Shown here: piece by piece, positions 35,411 through 49,078 of the stretch
Position numbering within the stretch: position 1 is the first letter of the stretch
How the letters are laid out: every line of letters starts with the position of its first letter
From: Nemophila menziesii
Taxonomy: Eukaryota; Streptophyta; Magnoliopsida; Boraginales; Hydrophyllaceae
Assembly: GCA_029959085.1 (NCBI GenBank)
Contig: JARWIR010000176.1
Span: 233,164-297,163 of the forward strand
Length of the DNA stretch: 64,000 nt
Reading direction: 5' to 3'
Notes under the pieces: generated by a model
The model's database searches: none
Seen by the model: only the letters and a program-made list of their open reading frames with translations
What the model was told of the DNA's origin: nothing
Position numbers and translations under genes: made by a program

Positions 35411-38143
35411 ATTTTTTAAGTATATTCCAATTATTTTTTATGCTTAGTCTAAAAGTAAAGTATTTTGAATAAATAAACTAATAAAATAATAATATATGTA
35501 GCCTTATATACAAAATATAAATTTGTTAGTAGATGATAAATATTAATTAAACATCATTATCACTAAAGATATAATATGTTGTAAATTGTTATTTCAATAT
35601 AGTAGTGTATAATAATACTTAAAGAGATAGTTTAATAAAAATTACTGTAAAAATATATAATATTATATTATATTTTCTTTTACCTTGACAAACATGTTAT
35701 ATAGACATTCTAGACAATTATTTTATACTTTTTAAGAAAAAATGTTGGATTCCATTCTTTGTAGGGCCCTCCAGGCATGGACAATACCTAGTATATATAT
35801 GTATTGAATATTATAGTTGTGCAAATAACTTATTTGATAATTTATCAAAGGCTTTTGCCTTTTTTTTATATATACCGACCGTTATGGTTAATAATTTTTT
35901 TATTTCTTTATCAGATGCATCCATAAAATATTGTATTTAATATGTTTTTTTATAATTATAAAAATTAAGGAAATTATTAAAGCACTAATATATACATAAT
36001 TAATTAATTTTTGTACTTAAATTGGAGTTAATAACGTAAAATGTCAAAAATTTCTTAACAAATCGTTTTTCCTCCTAAATGGTATTGAGTTTGTTTAATG
36101 TATAATGGAGTTCATGTATAAAATAAGGTCCAAAAAATTTGTAAAAGAATTATCTTGTAAAAAGAAACCCATAATGCTAAATCAGCCTTACAACATCAAT
36201 GTAGCATAAAGCCCAAAGAGTTTATATAACTTATCTTGTAAAAAGAAGCCCACAATACTAAATAAGCCTTGAAACAGCAGTATGGCTATTTATACAACCA
36301 TATTGATCACTAACACCTAAAAACTCAACCCTACATTATCAAAACGGTGAGTCTTGACGCACCGCCTCCGCGCCTCCCTTATCCATTAATTTATCCATCC
36401 ATACCTCTATATAAACCTCCACTGTAATAGTGGATATATATAAGAGTATCTTTGTGTAAGCACAAACAAGCGTATATTTTTAATTACTAAGATCGATCGT
36501 CATGACATTTCACTTTACGTAGGTTTTTCTTATCCTAATTTTATTTTTTATAGTTTGATTTTTTATAATTGTAATTTAAGGGTGTTAGATAACTGAATAT
36601 GTATATAAAAATTTTCAGATTGTATATTATTTAACTTACAAAAATAGATTTAATTTTGAGATTTACGAACAATTTTCTCCTTATGCACATTTCTAGATTG
36701 ACTACATCTCAAAGAACTTCTCAAACAAACTGTGGTACCCCAAGACACGTTTGAAGTTGGATCGACCTCTTATGGAACCAGAGTAGCAAGTGGTAGTGAC
36801 AAGTTTACACCAGAATTATCAAACAATGCAGGAATTCTTGAGCTTTCATTTTCTGCCATGGAGGAGTTTAGTAGTTTAATTAATTTACCCGAGCCACTAT
36901 GCTTTCAGAACATTCAGCACACCACCATTTTAGACAACCGAGCCATTGAAGTATCTCGGGCAACTTGTGTAATGAAGATATTATTTTATTATAAATAAAA
37001 AATATATAATAATAATCATTATAGTGTAATTGGTTTTTTAATAAAATATATTTTATTTTTTATAAAGTATGGACTACACTATTAATTAAAATTTGTATTA
37101 GACAAATAGATGAGGTAACAAAAGATATACTTACCCCTAACTTATAAGTAAGCTTGAATGCATATACTTTAATTAATGTGACTTTTTCACTAAGGAAATA
37201 TGAATCATGTTGATCAAGTAGGTATTGTATTTCACGGAAGGTCCTCTAAAATCATTTAAAGTCATTGACCTCGGCCTAGCGAGTTAGTGATGAACAAATA
37301 TATCTATATATAGTTATAATCTAAAATTAACAAGTTTACATTTACATGGTAATTGAGTCTAGTCTATGAAGAACAACCTATTCAATAGATCTACAAGAAA
37401 CCATGCGTTTAACTATTAACCCTCCCAATATACAAAGCATTTCAACTAAAATTAAAATTTAGTGCATGTACTTGAAAAATATTGTGTTGGGTTTCTCCTA
37501 AATTTATCTTCTAAATATATTTAAATGATAATAAGACTATTTCTGAAACAAATTCAATGATGCATAAATTTAAGATAAATATGATCAAAAGAGTTTTACC
37601 ATCTAACTAGTGTGCTCTTTAAATGGTTCAGTAACTTTGGATTTTCAAACATTTGGACAAACCCCTCGTCTCTTGGGGTGTAAGATAAGGTCAACACAGT
37701 AATTTTATTAATATATCTTAAACATGTCTGAAACATGTAGTATCTTAAAGTATCTACTTATTTTTATATTTGTGTTGGGTGGTTTTTGGGTGAAACATGT
37801 GTTTGTGCGCCAAGATCATGATGAAAGAAGATACAACTTGAAATTGCATCACCATAAGAGAGAGATGATATGATTTTTGAAGTATTTTTATTGATTTTGA
37901 GTCTTATATTTTGTATCTGTATATCTAAAAATTCAATCCTTACCTTTTAACTAAAATTTGTGGAGTAATATTTGAATTATAAAGTTTGGTTAATTATATG
38001 ATCTTACATTAATCTTGATAGTATCTCTTATTATTGTTAATAATTTTATTAATATCTCTACATCAATCATTCTTACTACTATACACTTCTTTTTATTTTA
38101 TTTTAAAAACATTTCACATTCTAGTTGTTTTAGTAACATTTCA
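35411..38143 (+). repeat. Tandem unit 14 (type i)
   Basis: Matches unit 20 at an offset of 16,416. Diagnostic changes are GACAACCGA in ORF-A, CTTTAAATGG near 37,617 and TGTATCTGTAT near 37,914. The leader donor reads AC/GTAGGT. Landmarks: TATA box 36408, ORF-A 36732-36998, ORF-S 37724-37873. Confidence 0.95.
36702..36998 (+). CDS. ORF-A, open (unit 14)
   Basis: Type i form, with Gly to Asp after VPQ (CAAGACACG), Ser to Asn (GACAACCGA) and Ala to Val near the end. Confidence 0.28.
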   Translation, partial: LHLKELLKQTVVPQDTFEVGSTSYGTRVASGSDKFTPELSNNAGILELSFSAMEEFSSLINLPEPLCFQNIQHTTILDNRAIEVSRATCVMKILFYYK

Positions 38144-40876
38144 ATTTTTTAAGTATATTCCAATTATTTTTTATGCTTAGTCTAAAAGTAAAGTATTTTG
38201 AATAAATAAACTAATAAAATAATAATATATGTAGCCTTATATACAAAATATAAATATGTTAGTAGATGATAAATATTAATTAAACATCATTATCACTAAA
38301 GATATAATATGTTGTAAATTGTTATTTCAATATAGTAGTGTATAATAATACTTAAAGAGATAGTTTAATAAAAATTACTGTAAAAATATATAATATTATA
38401 TTATATTTTCTTTTACCTTGACAAACATGTTATATAGACATTCTAGACAATTATTTTATACTTTTTAAGAAAAAATGTTGGATTCCATTCTTTGTAGGGC
38501 CCTCCAGGCATGGACAATACCTAGTATATATATGTATTGAATATTATAGTTGTGCAAATAACTTATTTAATAATTTATCAAAGGCTTTTGCCTTTTTTTT
38601 ATATATACCGACCGTTATGGTTAATAATTTTTTTATTTCTTTATCAGATGCATCCATAAAATATTGTATTTAATATGTTTTTTTATAATTATAAAAATTA
38701 AGGAAATTATTAAAGCACTAATATATACATAATTAATTAATTTTTGTACTTAAATTGGAGTTAATAACGTAAAATGTCAAAAATTTCTTAACAAATCGTT
38801 TTTCCTCCTAAATGGTATTGAGTTTGTTTAATGTATAATAGAGTTCATGTATAAAATAAAATCCAAAAAATTTGTAAAAGAATTATCTTGTAAAAAGAAA
38901 CCCATAATGCTAAATCAGCCTTACAACATCAATGTAGCATAAAGCCCAAAGAGTTTATATAACTTATCTTGTAAAAAGAAGCCCACAATACTAAATAAGC
39001 CTTGAAACAGCAGTATGGCTATTTATACAACCATATTGATCACTAACACCTAAAAACTCAACCCTACATTATCAAAACGGTGAGTCTCGACGCACCGCCT
39101 CCGCGCCTCCCTTATCCATTAATTTATCCATCCATACCTCTATATAAACCTCCACTGTAATAGTGGATATATATAAGAGTATCTTTGTGTAAGCACAAAC
39201 AAGCGTATATTTTTAATTACTAAGATCGATCGTCATGACATTTCACTTTACGTAGGTTTTTCTTATCCTAATTTTATTTTTTATAGTTTGATTTTTTATA
39301 ATTGTAATTTAAGGGTGTTAGATAACTGAATATGTATATAAAAATTTTCAGATTGTATATTATTTAACTTACAAAAATAGATTTAATTTTGAGATTTACG
39401 AACAATTTTCTCCTTATGCACATTTCTAGATTGACTACATCTCAAAGAACTTCTCAAACAAACTGTGGTACCCCAAGACACGTTTGAAGTTGGATCGACC
39501 TCTTATGGAACCAGAGTAGCAAGTGGTAGTGACAAGTTTACACCAGAATTATCAAACAATGCAGGAATTCTTGAGCTTTCATTTTCTGCCATGGAGGAGT
39601 TTAGTAGTTTAATTAATTTACCCGAGCCACTATGCTTTCAGAACATTCAGCACACCACCATTTTAGACAGCCGAGCCATTGAAGTATCTCGGGCAACTTG
39701 TGTAATGAAGATATTATTTTATTAGAAATAAAAAATATATAATAATAATCATTATAGTGTAATTGGTTTTTTAATAAAATATATTTTATTTTTTATAAAG
39801 TATGGACTACACTATTAATTAAAATTTGTATTAGACAAATAGATGAGGTAACAAAAGATATACTTACCCCTAACTTATAAGTAAGCTTGAATGCATATAC
39901 TTTAATTAATGTGACTTTTTCACTAAGGAAATATGAATCATGTTGATCAAGTAGGTATTGTATTTCACGGAAGGTCCTCTAAAATCATTTAAAGTCATTG
40001 ACCTCGGCCTAGCGAGTTAGTGATGAACAAATATATCTATATATAGTTATAATCTTAAATTAACAAGTTTACATTTACATGGTAATTGAGTCTAGTCTAT
40101 GAAGAACAACCTATTCAATAGATCTACAAGAAACCATGCGTTTAACTATTAACCCTCCCAATATACAAAGCATTTCAACTAAAATTAAAATTTAGTGCAT
40201 GTACTCGAAAAATATTGTGTTGGGTTTCTCCTAAATTTATCTTCTAAATATATTTAAATGATAATAAGACTATTTCTGAAACAAATTCAATGATGCATAA
40301 ATTTAAGATAAATATGATCAAAAGAGTTTTACCATCTAACTAGTGTGCTCTTTGAATGGTTCAGTAACTTTGGATTTTCAAACATTTGGACAAACCCCTC
40401 GTCTCTTGGGGTGTAAGATAAGGTCAACACAGTAATTTTATTAATATATCTTAAACATGTCTGAAACATGTAGTATCTTAAAGTATCTACTTATTTTTAT
40501 ATTTGTGTTGGGTGGTTTTTGGGTGAAACATGTGTTTGTGCGCCAAGATCATGATGAAAGAAGATACAACATGAAATTGCATCACCATAAGAGAGAGATG
40601 ATATGATTTTTGAAGTATTTATATTGATTTTGAGTCTTATATTTTGTATATGTATATCTAAAAATTCCATCCTTTCCTTTTAACTGAAATTTGTGGAGTA
40701 ATATTTGAATTATAAAGTTTGGTTAACTATATGATCTTACATTAATCTTGATAGTATCTCTTATTATTGTTAATAATTTTATTAATATCTCTACATCAAT
40801 TATTCTTACTACTATACACTTCTTTTTATTTTATTTTAAAAATATTTCACATTCTAGTTGTTTTAGTAACATTTCA
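38144..40876 (+). repeat. Tandem unit 15 (type j, a-type tail)
   Basis: Matches unit 21 at an offset of 16,416 up to 40,676. From 40,784 its tail is that of type a instead of the k-leading tail of unit 21, so a block junction lies between those positions. Landmarks: TATA box 39141, ORF-A 39465-39725, ORF-S 40457-40606. Confidence 0.95.
39435..39725 (+). CDS. ORF-A, open (unit 15)
   Basis: Type j form with Gly to Asp. It ends two codons earlier than most because TATAAATAA became TAGAAATAA. Confidence 0.28.
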   Translation, partial: LHLKELLKQTVVPQDTFEVGSTSYGTRVASGSDKFTPELSNNAGILELSFSAMEEFSSLINLPEPLCFQNIQHTTILDSRAIEVSRATCVMKILFY

Positions 40877-43573
40877 ATTTTTTAAGTATATTCCAATTAT
40901 TTTTATGCTTAGTCTACAAGTAAAGCATTTTGAATTAATAAACTAATAAAATAATAATATATGTAGCCTTATATAAAAAATATAAATATGTTAGTAGATT
41001 ATAAATATTAATTAAACATCATTATCACTAAAGATATAATATGTTGTAAATTGTTATTTAAATATAGTAGTGTGTAATAATACTTAAAGAGATAGTTAAT
41101 AAAAATTACTGTAAAAATGAATAATATTATATTATATTTTCTTTTTCCTTGACAAACATGTTATATAGACATTCTAGACAATTATTTTATAATTTTTAAG
41201 AAAAAATGTTGGATTCCATTCTTTGTAGGACCCTCGAGGCATGGACAATACCTAGTATATATATGTATTGAATATTATAGTTGTGCAAATAACTTATTTG
41301 TTAATTAATCAAAGGATCTTGCCTTTAGTTTTTTATATATACCGACCGTTAAGGTTAATAATTCTTTTTTTTCTTTATCAGACGCATCCATAAAATATTG
41401 TATTTAATATATTTTTTTGTAATTATAGAAATTAAGGAATTTAATAACGTAAAATGTCAAAAATTTCTTAACAAATCATTTTTCCTCCTAAATGGTATTG
41501 AGTTTGTTTAATGTATTGAGTATGTTTATAATGGAGTTCATGTATAAAATAAGGTCCAAAAAATTTGTAAAAGAATTATCTTGTAAAAAGAAACCCATAA
41601 TGCTAAATCAGCCTTACAACATCAATGTAGCATAAGGCCCAAAGAGTTTATATAACTTATCTTGTAAAAAGAAGCCCACAATACTAAATAAGCCTTGAAA
41701 CAGCAGTATGACTATTTATGCAACCATATTGATCACTAACACCTAAAAACTCAACCCTACATTATCAAAACGTTAAGTCTCCAAAACACACCGCCTCCGC
41801 GCCTCCCTTATCCATTAATTTATCCATCCATACCTCTATATAAACCTCCACTATAATAGTGGATATATATAAGAGTATCTTTGTGTAAGCACAAACAAGC
41901 GTATATTTTTAATTACTAAGATCGATCGTCATGACATTTAACTTTAGGTATGTTTTTCTTATCCTAAATTTATTTTTTATAGTTTGATTTTTTATAATTG
42001 TAATTTAAGGGTGTTATATAAGTGAATATGTATATAAAAATTTTCAGATTGTATATTATTTAACTAACAAAAATAGATTTAATTTTGAGATTTACGAACA
42101 ATTTTTTCCTTATGTACATTTCTAGATTGACTACATCTCAAAGAACTTCTCAAACAAACTGTGGTACCCCAAGGCACGTTTGAAGTTGGATCAACGTCTT
42201 ATGGAACCAGAGTAGCAAGTGGTAGTGACAAGTTTACACCAGAATTATCAAACAATGCAGGAATTCTTGAGTTTTCATTTTCTGCCATGGAGGAGTTTAG
42301 TAGTTTAATTAATTTACCCGAGCCACTATGCTTTCAGAACATTCAGCACACCACCATTTTAGACAGCCGAGCCATTGAAGCATCTCGGGCAACTTGTGTA
42401 ATGAAGATATTATTTTATTATAAATACAAAATATGTAATAATAATCATCATAGTGTAATTGGTTTTTTAATAAAATATATTTTATTTTTTATAAAGTAGG
42501 GACTACACTATTAATTAAAATTTGTATTAGACAAATAGATGAGGTAACAAAACATATACTTACCCCTAAATTACAAGTAAACTATAATGCATATACTTTA
42601 ATTAATGTGACTTTTTCACTAAGGAAATATGAATCATGTTGATCAAGTAGGTATTGTATTTCACGGAAGGTCCTCTAAAATCATTTAAGGTCATTGTCCT
42701 CGGCCTAGCGAGTTAGTGATGAACAAATATATCTATATATGGTTATTCTCTTAAATTAACAAGTTTACATTTACATGGTAATTGAGTCTAGTCTATGAAG
42801 AACAACCTATTCAATAGATCTACAAGAAACCATGCGTTTAACTATTAACCCTCCCAATATAAAAAGCATTTCAACTAAAATTAAAATTTAGTCCATGTAC
42901 TTGAAAAATATTGTGTTGGGTTTCTCCTAAATTTATCTTCTAAATATATTTAAATGATAATAAGACTAATTCTGAAACAAATACAATGATGCATAAATTT
43001 AAGATAAATATGATCAAAAGAGTTCTACCATCTAACTAGTATACTCTTTGAATGGTTCAGTACCTTCGGGATTTTCAAACATTTGGACAAAACCCTCATC
43101 TCTTGGTGTGTAAGAGAAGATCAACACAGTACTTTTATTAATGTATCTTAAACATGTGTGAAAGATGTAGTATATTAAAGTATCTACTTATTTTTATCAT
43201 TGTGTTGGGTGGTTTTTGGGTGAAACATGTGTTTGTGCGCCAAGATCATGATGAAAGAAGATAAAACTTGAAATTCCATCACCATAAGAGAGAGATGATA
43301 TGATTTTTGAAGTATTTTTATTGATTCTGAGTCTTATATTTTGTATATGTATATCTAAAAATTCAATCCTTTCATTTTAACTAAAATTTGTGGAGTAATA
43401 TTTGAATTATAAAGTTTGGTTAACTATATGATCTTACATTAATCTTGATAGTATCTCTTATTATTGTTAATAATTTTATTAATATCTCTACATCAATTAT
43501 TCTTACTACTATACACTTCTTTTTATTTTATTTTAAAAATATTTCACATTCTAGTTGTTTTAGTAACATTTCA
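40877..43573 (+). repeat. Tandem unit 16 (type a)
   Basis: Starts the second a-b-c-h-i-j run. It shares ATAATAGTGG and TTCCATCACC with unit 11 against unit 1, so 11 and 16 are closest relatives. Landmarks: TATA box 41837, ORF-A 42161-42499, truncated ORF-S 43154-43264. Confidence 0.95.
42131..42499 (+). CDS. ORF-A, long form (unit 16)
   Basis: Predicted peptide identical to unit 11. Unit 1 differs by one replacement (GTTTATT for TTTTATT). Confidence 0.28.
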   Translation, partial: LHLKELLKQTVVPQGTFEVGSTSYGTRVASGSDKFTPELSNNAGILEFSFSAMEEFSSLINLPEPLCFQNIQHTTILDSRAIEASRATCVMKILFYYKYKICNNNHHSVIGFLIKYILFFIK

Positions 43574-46329
43574 ATTTTTTAAGAATATTCCAATTATTTT
43601 TTATGCTTAGTCTACAAGTAAAGCATTTTGAATCAATAAACTAATAAAATAATAATATATGTAGCCTTATATACAAAATATAAATATGTTAGTAGATGAT
43701 AAATATTAATTAAACATCATTATCACTAAAGATATAATATGTTGTAAATTGTTATTTCAATATAGTAGTGTATAATAATACTTAAAGAGATAGTTTAATA
43801 AAAATTACTGTAAAAATATATAATATTATATTATATTTTCTTTTACCTTGACAAACATGTTATATAGACATTCTAGACAATTATTTTATAATTTTTAAGA
43901 AAAAATGTTGGTTTCCATTCTTTGTAGGGCCCTCGAGGCATGGACAATACCTAGTATATATATGTATTGAATATTATAGTTTTACAAATAACTTATTTGT
44001 TAATTTATCAAAGGCTCTTGCCTTTAGTTTTTTATATATACCGACCATTATGGTTAATAATTCTTTTTTTTCTTTATCAGATGCATCCATAAAATATTGT
44101 ATTTAATATATTTTTTTATAATTATAAAAATTAAGGAATTTATTAAAGCACTAATATATACATAATTAATTAATTTTTTTACTTGAATTGGAGTTAATAA
44201 CGTAAAATGTCTTCCCAAATCGTTTTTCTTCCTAAATGGTATTGAGTTTGTTTAATGTATTGAGTATGTTTATAATGGAGTTCATGTATAAAATAAGGTC
44301 CAAAAAATTTCTAAAAGAATTATCTTGTAAAAAGAAACCCATAATGCTAAATCAGCCTTACAACATCAATGTAGCATAAGGCCCAAAGAGTTTATATAAC
44401 TCATCTTGTAAAAAGAAGCCCACAATTCTAAATAAGCCTTGAAACAGCAGTATGGCTATTTATGCAACCATATTGATCACTAACACCTAAAAACTCAACC
44501 CTACATTATCAAAACGTTGAGTCTCTAAAACGCACCGCCTCCGCGCCTCCCTTATCCATTAATTTATCCATCCATACCTCTATATAAACCTCCAATGTAA
44601 TAGTGGATATATATAATAGTATCTTTTTGTAAGCGCAAACAAGCGTATATTTTTAATTACTAAGATCAATCGTCATGACATTTCACTTTAGGTATGTTTT
44701 TCTCTTATCCTAATTTTATTTTTTATAGTTTGATTTTTTATAATTGTAATTTAAGGGTGTTAGATAAGTGAATATGTATATAAATATTTTCAGATTGTAT
44801 ATTATTTAACTTAAAAAATAGATTTAATTTTGAGATTACGAACAATTTTTTCCTTATGTACATTTCTAGATTGACTACATCTCAAATAACTTCTCAAACC
44901 TGTCTCTCTGGGAAATGTGGTACCCCAAGGCACGTTTGAAGTTGGATCGACCTCTTATGGAACCAGAGTAGCAAGTGGTAGTGACAAGTTTACACCAGAA
45001 TTATCAAACTATGCAGGAATTCTTGAGCTTTCATTTTCTACCATGGAGGAGTTTAGTAGTTTAATTAATTTACCCGAGCCACTATGCTTTCAGAACATTT
45101 AGCACACCACCATTTTAGACAGCCGAGCCATTGAAGCATCTCGGGCAACTTGTGTAATGAAGATATTATTTTATTATAAATAAAAAATATATAATAATAA
45201 TCATTATAGTGTAATTGGTTTTTTAATAAAATATATTTTATTTTTTATAAAGTAGGGACTACACTATTAATTAAAATTTGTATTAGACAAATAGATGAGG
45301 TAACAAAAGATATACTTACCCCTAACTTATAAGTAAACTAGAATGCATATACTTTAATTAATGTGACTTTTTCACTAAGGAAATATGAATCATGTTTATC
45401 AAGTAGGTATTGTATTACATGGAAGGTCCTTTAAAATCATTTAAAGTCACTGTCCTCGGCTTAGCGAGTTAGTGATGAACAAATATATCTATATATAGTT
45501 ATACTCTTAAATTAACAAGTTTACATTTACATGGTAATTGAGTCTAGTCTATGAAGAACAACCTATTCAATAGATCTATAAGAAACCATGCGTTTAACTA
45601 TTAACCCTCCCAATATACAAAGCATTTCAACTAAAATTAAAATTTAGTGCATGTACTTGAAAAATATTGTGTTGGGTTTCTCCTAAATTTATCTTTTAAA
45701 TATATTTAAATGATAATAAGACTATTTCTGAAGCAAATTCAATGATGCATAAATTTAAGATAAATATGATGAAAAGAGTTTTACCATCTAACTAGTGTGC
45801 TCTTTGAATGGTTCAGTACCTTCGGGATTTTCAAACATATGGACAAACCCCTCATCTCTTGGTGTGTAAGAGAAGGTCAACACAGTAATTTTATTAATGT
45901 ATCTTAAACATGTGTGAAACATGTAGTATCTTAAAGTATCTACTTATTTTTATCTTTGTGTTGGGTGGTTTTTGGGTGAAACATGTGTTTGAGCGCCAAG
46001 ATCATGATGAAAGAAGATACAACTTGAAATTGCATCACCATAAGAGAGAGATGATATGATTTTTAAAGTATTTTTATTGATTTTGAGTCTTATATTTTGT
46101 ATATGTATATCTAAAAATTCAATCCTTACCTTTTAACTGAAATTTGTGGAGTAATATTTGAATTATAAAGTTTGGTTAACTATATGATCTTACATTAATC
46201 TTGATAGTATCTCTTATTATTGTTAATAATTTTATTAATATCTCTACATCAATCATTCTTACTACTATACACTTCTTTTTATTTTATTTTAAAAATATTT
46301 CACATTCTAGTTGTTTTAGTAACATTTCA
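43574..46329 (+). repeat. Tandem unit 17 (type b)
   Basis: Near-identical to unit 2, including the in-frame 12-bp gain in exon 2 and the premature stop in ORF-A. Landmarks: TATA box 44581, ORF-A 44917-45102, ORF-S 45910-46059. Confidence 0.95.
44917..45102 (+). pseudogene. ORF-A with premature stop (unit 17)
   Basis: Same peptide and same TAG as unit 2. Confidence 0.35.
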
Positions 46330-49078
46330 ATTTTTTAAGTATATTCCAATTATTTTTTATGCTTAGTCTAAAAGTAAAGTATTTTGAATCAATAAACTAA
46401 TAAAATAATAATATATGTAGCCTTATATACAAAATATAAATATGTTAGTAGATGATAAATATTAATTAAACATCATTATCACTAAAGCTATAATATGTTG
46501 TAAATTGTTATTTCAATATAGTAGTGTATAATAATACTTAAAGAGATAGTTTAATAAAAGTTACTGTAAAAATGAATAATATTATATTATATTTTCTTTT
46601 ACCTTGACAAACATGTTATATAGACATTCTAGACAATTATTTTATACTTTTTAAGAAAAAATGTTGGATTCCATTCTTTGTAGGGCCCTCCAGGCATGGA
46701 CAATACCTAGTATATATATGTATTGAATATTATAGTTGTGCAAATAACTTATTTGATAATTTATCAAAGGCTTTTGCCTTTTTTTTATATATACCGACCG
46801 TTATGGTTAATAATTCTTTTTTTTCTTTATCAGATGCATCCATAAAATATTGTATTTAATATGTTTTTTTATAATTATAAAAATTAAGGAAATTATTAAA
46901 ACACTAATATATACATAATTAATTAATTTTTTTACTTAAATTGGAGTTAATAACGTAAAATGTCAAAAATTTCTTAACAAATCGTTTTTCCTCCTAAATG
47001 GTATTGAGTTTGTTTAATGTATTGAGTATGTTTATAATGGAGTTCATGTATAAAATAAGGTCCAAAAAATTTGTTAAAGAATTATCTTGCAAAAAAGAAA
47101 CCCATAATGCTAAATCAGCCTTACAACATCAATGTAGCATAAGGCCCAAAGAGTTTGTATAACTTATCTTGTAAAAAGAAGCCCACAATACTAAATAAGC
47201 CTTGAAACAGCGGTATGTCTATTTATGCAACCATATTGATCACTAACACCTAAAAACTCAACCCTACATTATCAAAACATTGAGTCTCCAAAACGAACCG
47301 CCTCGGCGCCTCCCTTATCCATTAATTTATCCATCCATACCTCTATATAAACCTCCACTGTACTAGTGGATATATATAAGAGTATCTTTGTGTAAGCACA
47401 AACAAGCATATATTTTTAATTACTAAGATCGATCGTCATGACATTTCACTTTAGGTATGTTTTTCTTATCCTAATTTGATTTTTTATAGTTTGATTTTTT
47501 ATAATTGTAATTTAAGGGTGTTAGATAAGTGAATATGTATATAAAAATTTTCAGATTGTATATTTTAACTTACAAAAATAGATTTAATTTTGAGATTTAC
47601 GAACAATTTTTTCCTTATGTACATTTCTTGATTGACTACATCTCAAAGAACTTCTCAAACAAACTGTGGTATCCCAAGGCACGTTTGAAGTTGGATAGAC
47701 CTCTTATGGAACCAGAGTAGCAAGTGGTAGTGACAAGTTTACACCAGAATTATCAAACAATGCAGGAATTCTTGAGCTTTCATTTTCTGTCATGGAGGAG
47801 TTTAGTAGTTTAATTAATTTACCCGAGCCACTATGCTTTCAGAACATTCAGCACACCACCATTTTAGACAGCCGAGCCATTGAAGCATCTCGGGCAACTT
47901 GTGTAATGAAGATATTATTTTATTATAAATAAAAAATATATAATAATACTCATTATAGTGTAATTGGGTTTTTAATAAAATATATTTTATTTTTTATAAA
48001 GTAGGGACTACACTATTAATTAAAATTTGTATTAGACAAATAGATGAGGTAACAAAAGATATACTTACCCCTAACTTATAAGTAAACTAGAATGCATATA
48101 CTTTAATTAATGTTACTTTTTCACTAAGGAAATATGAATCATGTTTATCAAGTAGGTATTGTATTACAAGGAAGGTCCTTTAAAATCATTTAAAGTCACT
48201 GTCCTCGGCCTAGCGAGTTAGTGATGAACAAATATATCTATATATAGTTATACTCTTAAATTAACAAGTTTACATTTACATGGTAATTGAGTCTAGTCTA
48301 TGAAGAACAACCTATTCCATAGATCTACAAGAAACCATGCGTTTAACTATTAACCCTCCCAATATACAAAGCATTTCAACTAAAATTAAAATTTAGTGCA
48401 TGTACTTGAAAAATATTGTGTTGGGTTTCTCCTAAATTTATCTTCTAAATATATTTAAATGATAATAAGACTATTTCTGAAACAAATTCAATGATGCATA
48501 AATTTAAGATAAATATGATGAAAAGAGTTTTACCATCTAACTAGTGTGCTCTTTGAATGGTTCAGTAACTTCGGGATTTTCAAACATTTGGACAAACCCC
48601 TCGTCTCTTGGTGTCTAAGAGAAGGTCAACACAGTAATTTTATTAATATATCTTAAACATGTGTGAAACATGTAGTATCTTAAAGTATCTACTTATTTTT
48701 ATCTTTGTGTTGGGTGGTTTTTGGGTGAAACATGTGTTTGTGCGCCAAGATCATGATGAAAGAAGATACAACTTGAAATTGCATCACCATAAGAGAGAGA
48801 TGATATGATTTTTGAAGTATTTATATTGATTTTGAGTCTTATATTTTGTATATGTATATCTAAAAATTCCATCCTTTCCTTTTAATTGAAATTTGTGGAG
48901 TAATATTTGAATTATAAAGTTTGGTTAACTATATGATCTTACATTAATCTTGATAGTATCTCTTATTATTGTTAATAATTTTATTTATATCTCTACATCA
49001 ATCATTCTTACTACTATACACTTCTTTTTATTTTATTTTAAAAATATTTCACATTCTAGTTGTTTTAGTAACATTTCA
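46330..49078 (+). repeat. Tandem unit 18 (type c)
   Basis: Near-identical to unit 3 in its left and middle parts and to unit 12 in its right part. It has the lost acceptor (TTG) and the TAG stop at 47696. Landmarks: TATA box 47344, broken ORF-A 47666-47932, ORF-S 48659-48808. Confidence 0.95.
47636..47932 (+). pseudogene. ORF-A broken by stop (unit 18)
   Basis: TAG at 47696-47698, with the acceptor lost, as in units 3 and 12. Confidence 0.35.
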
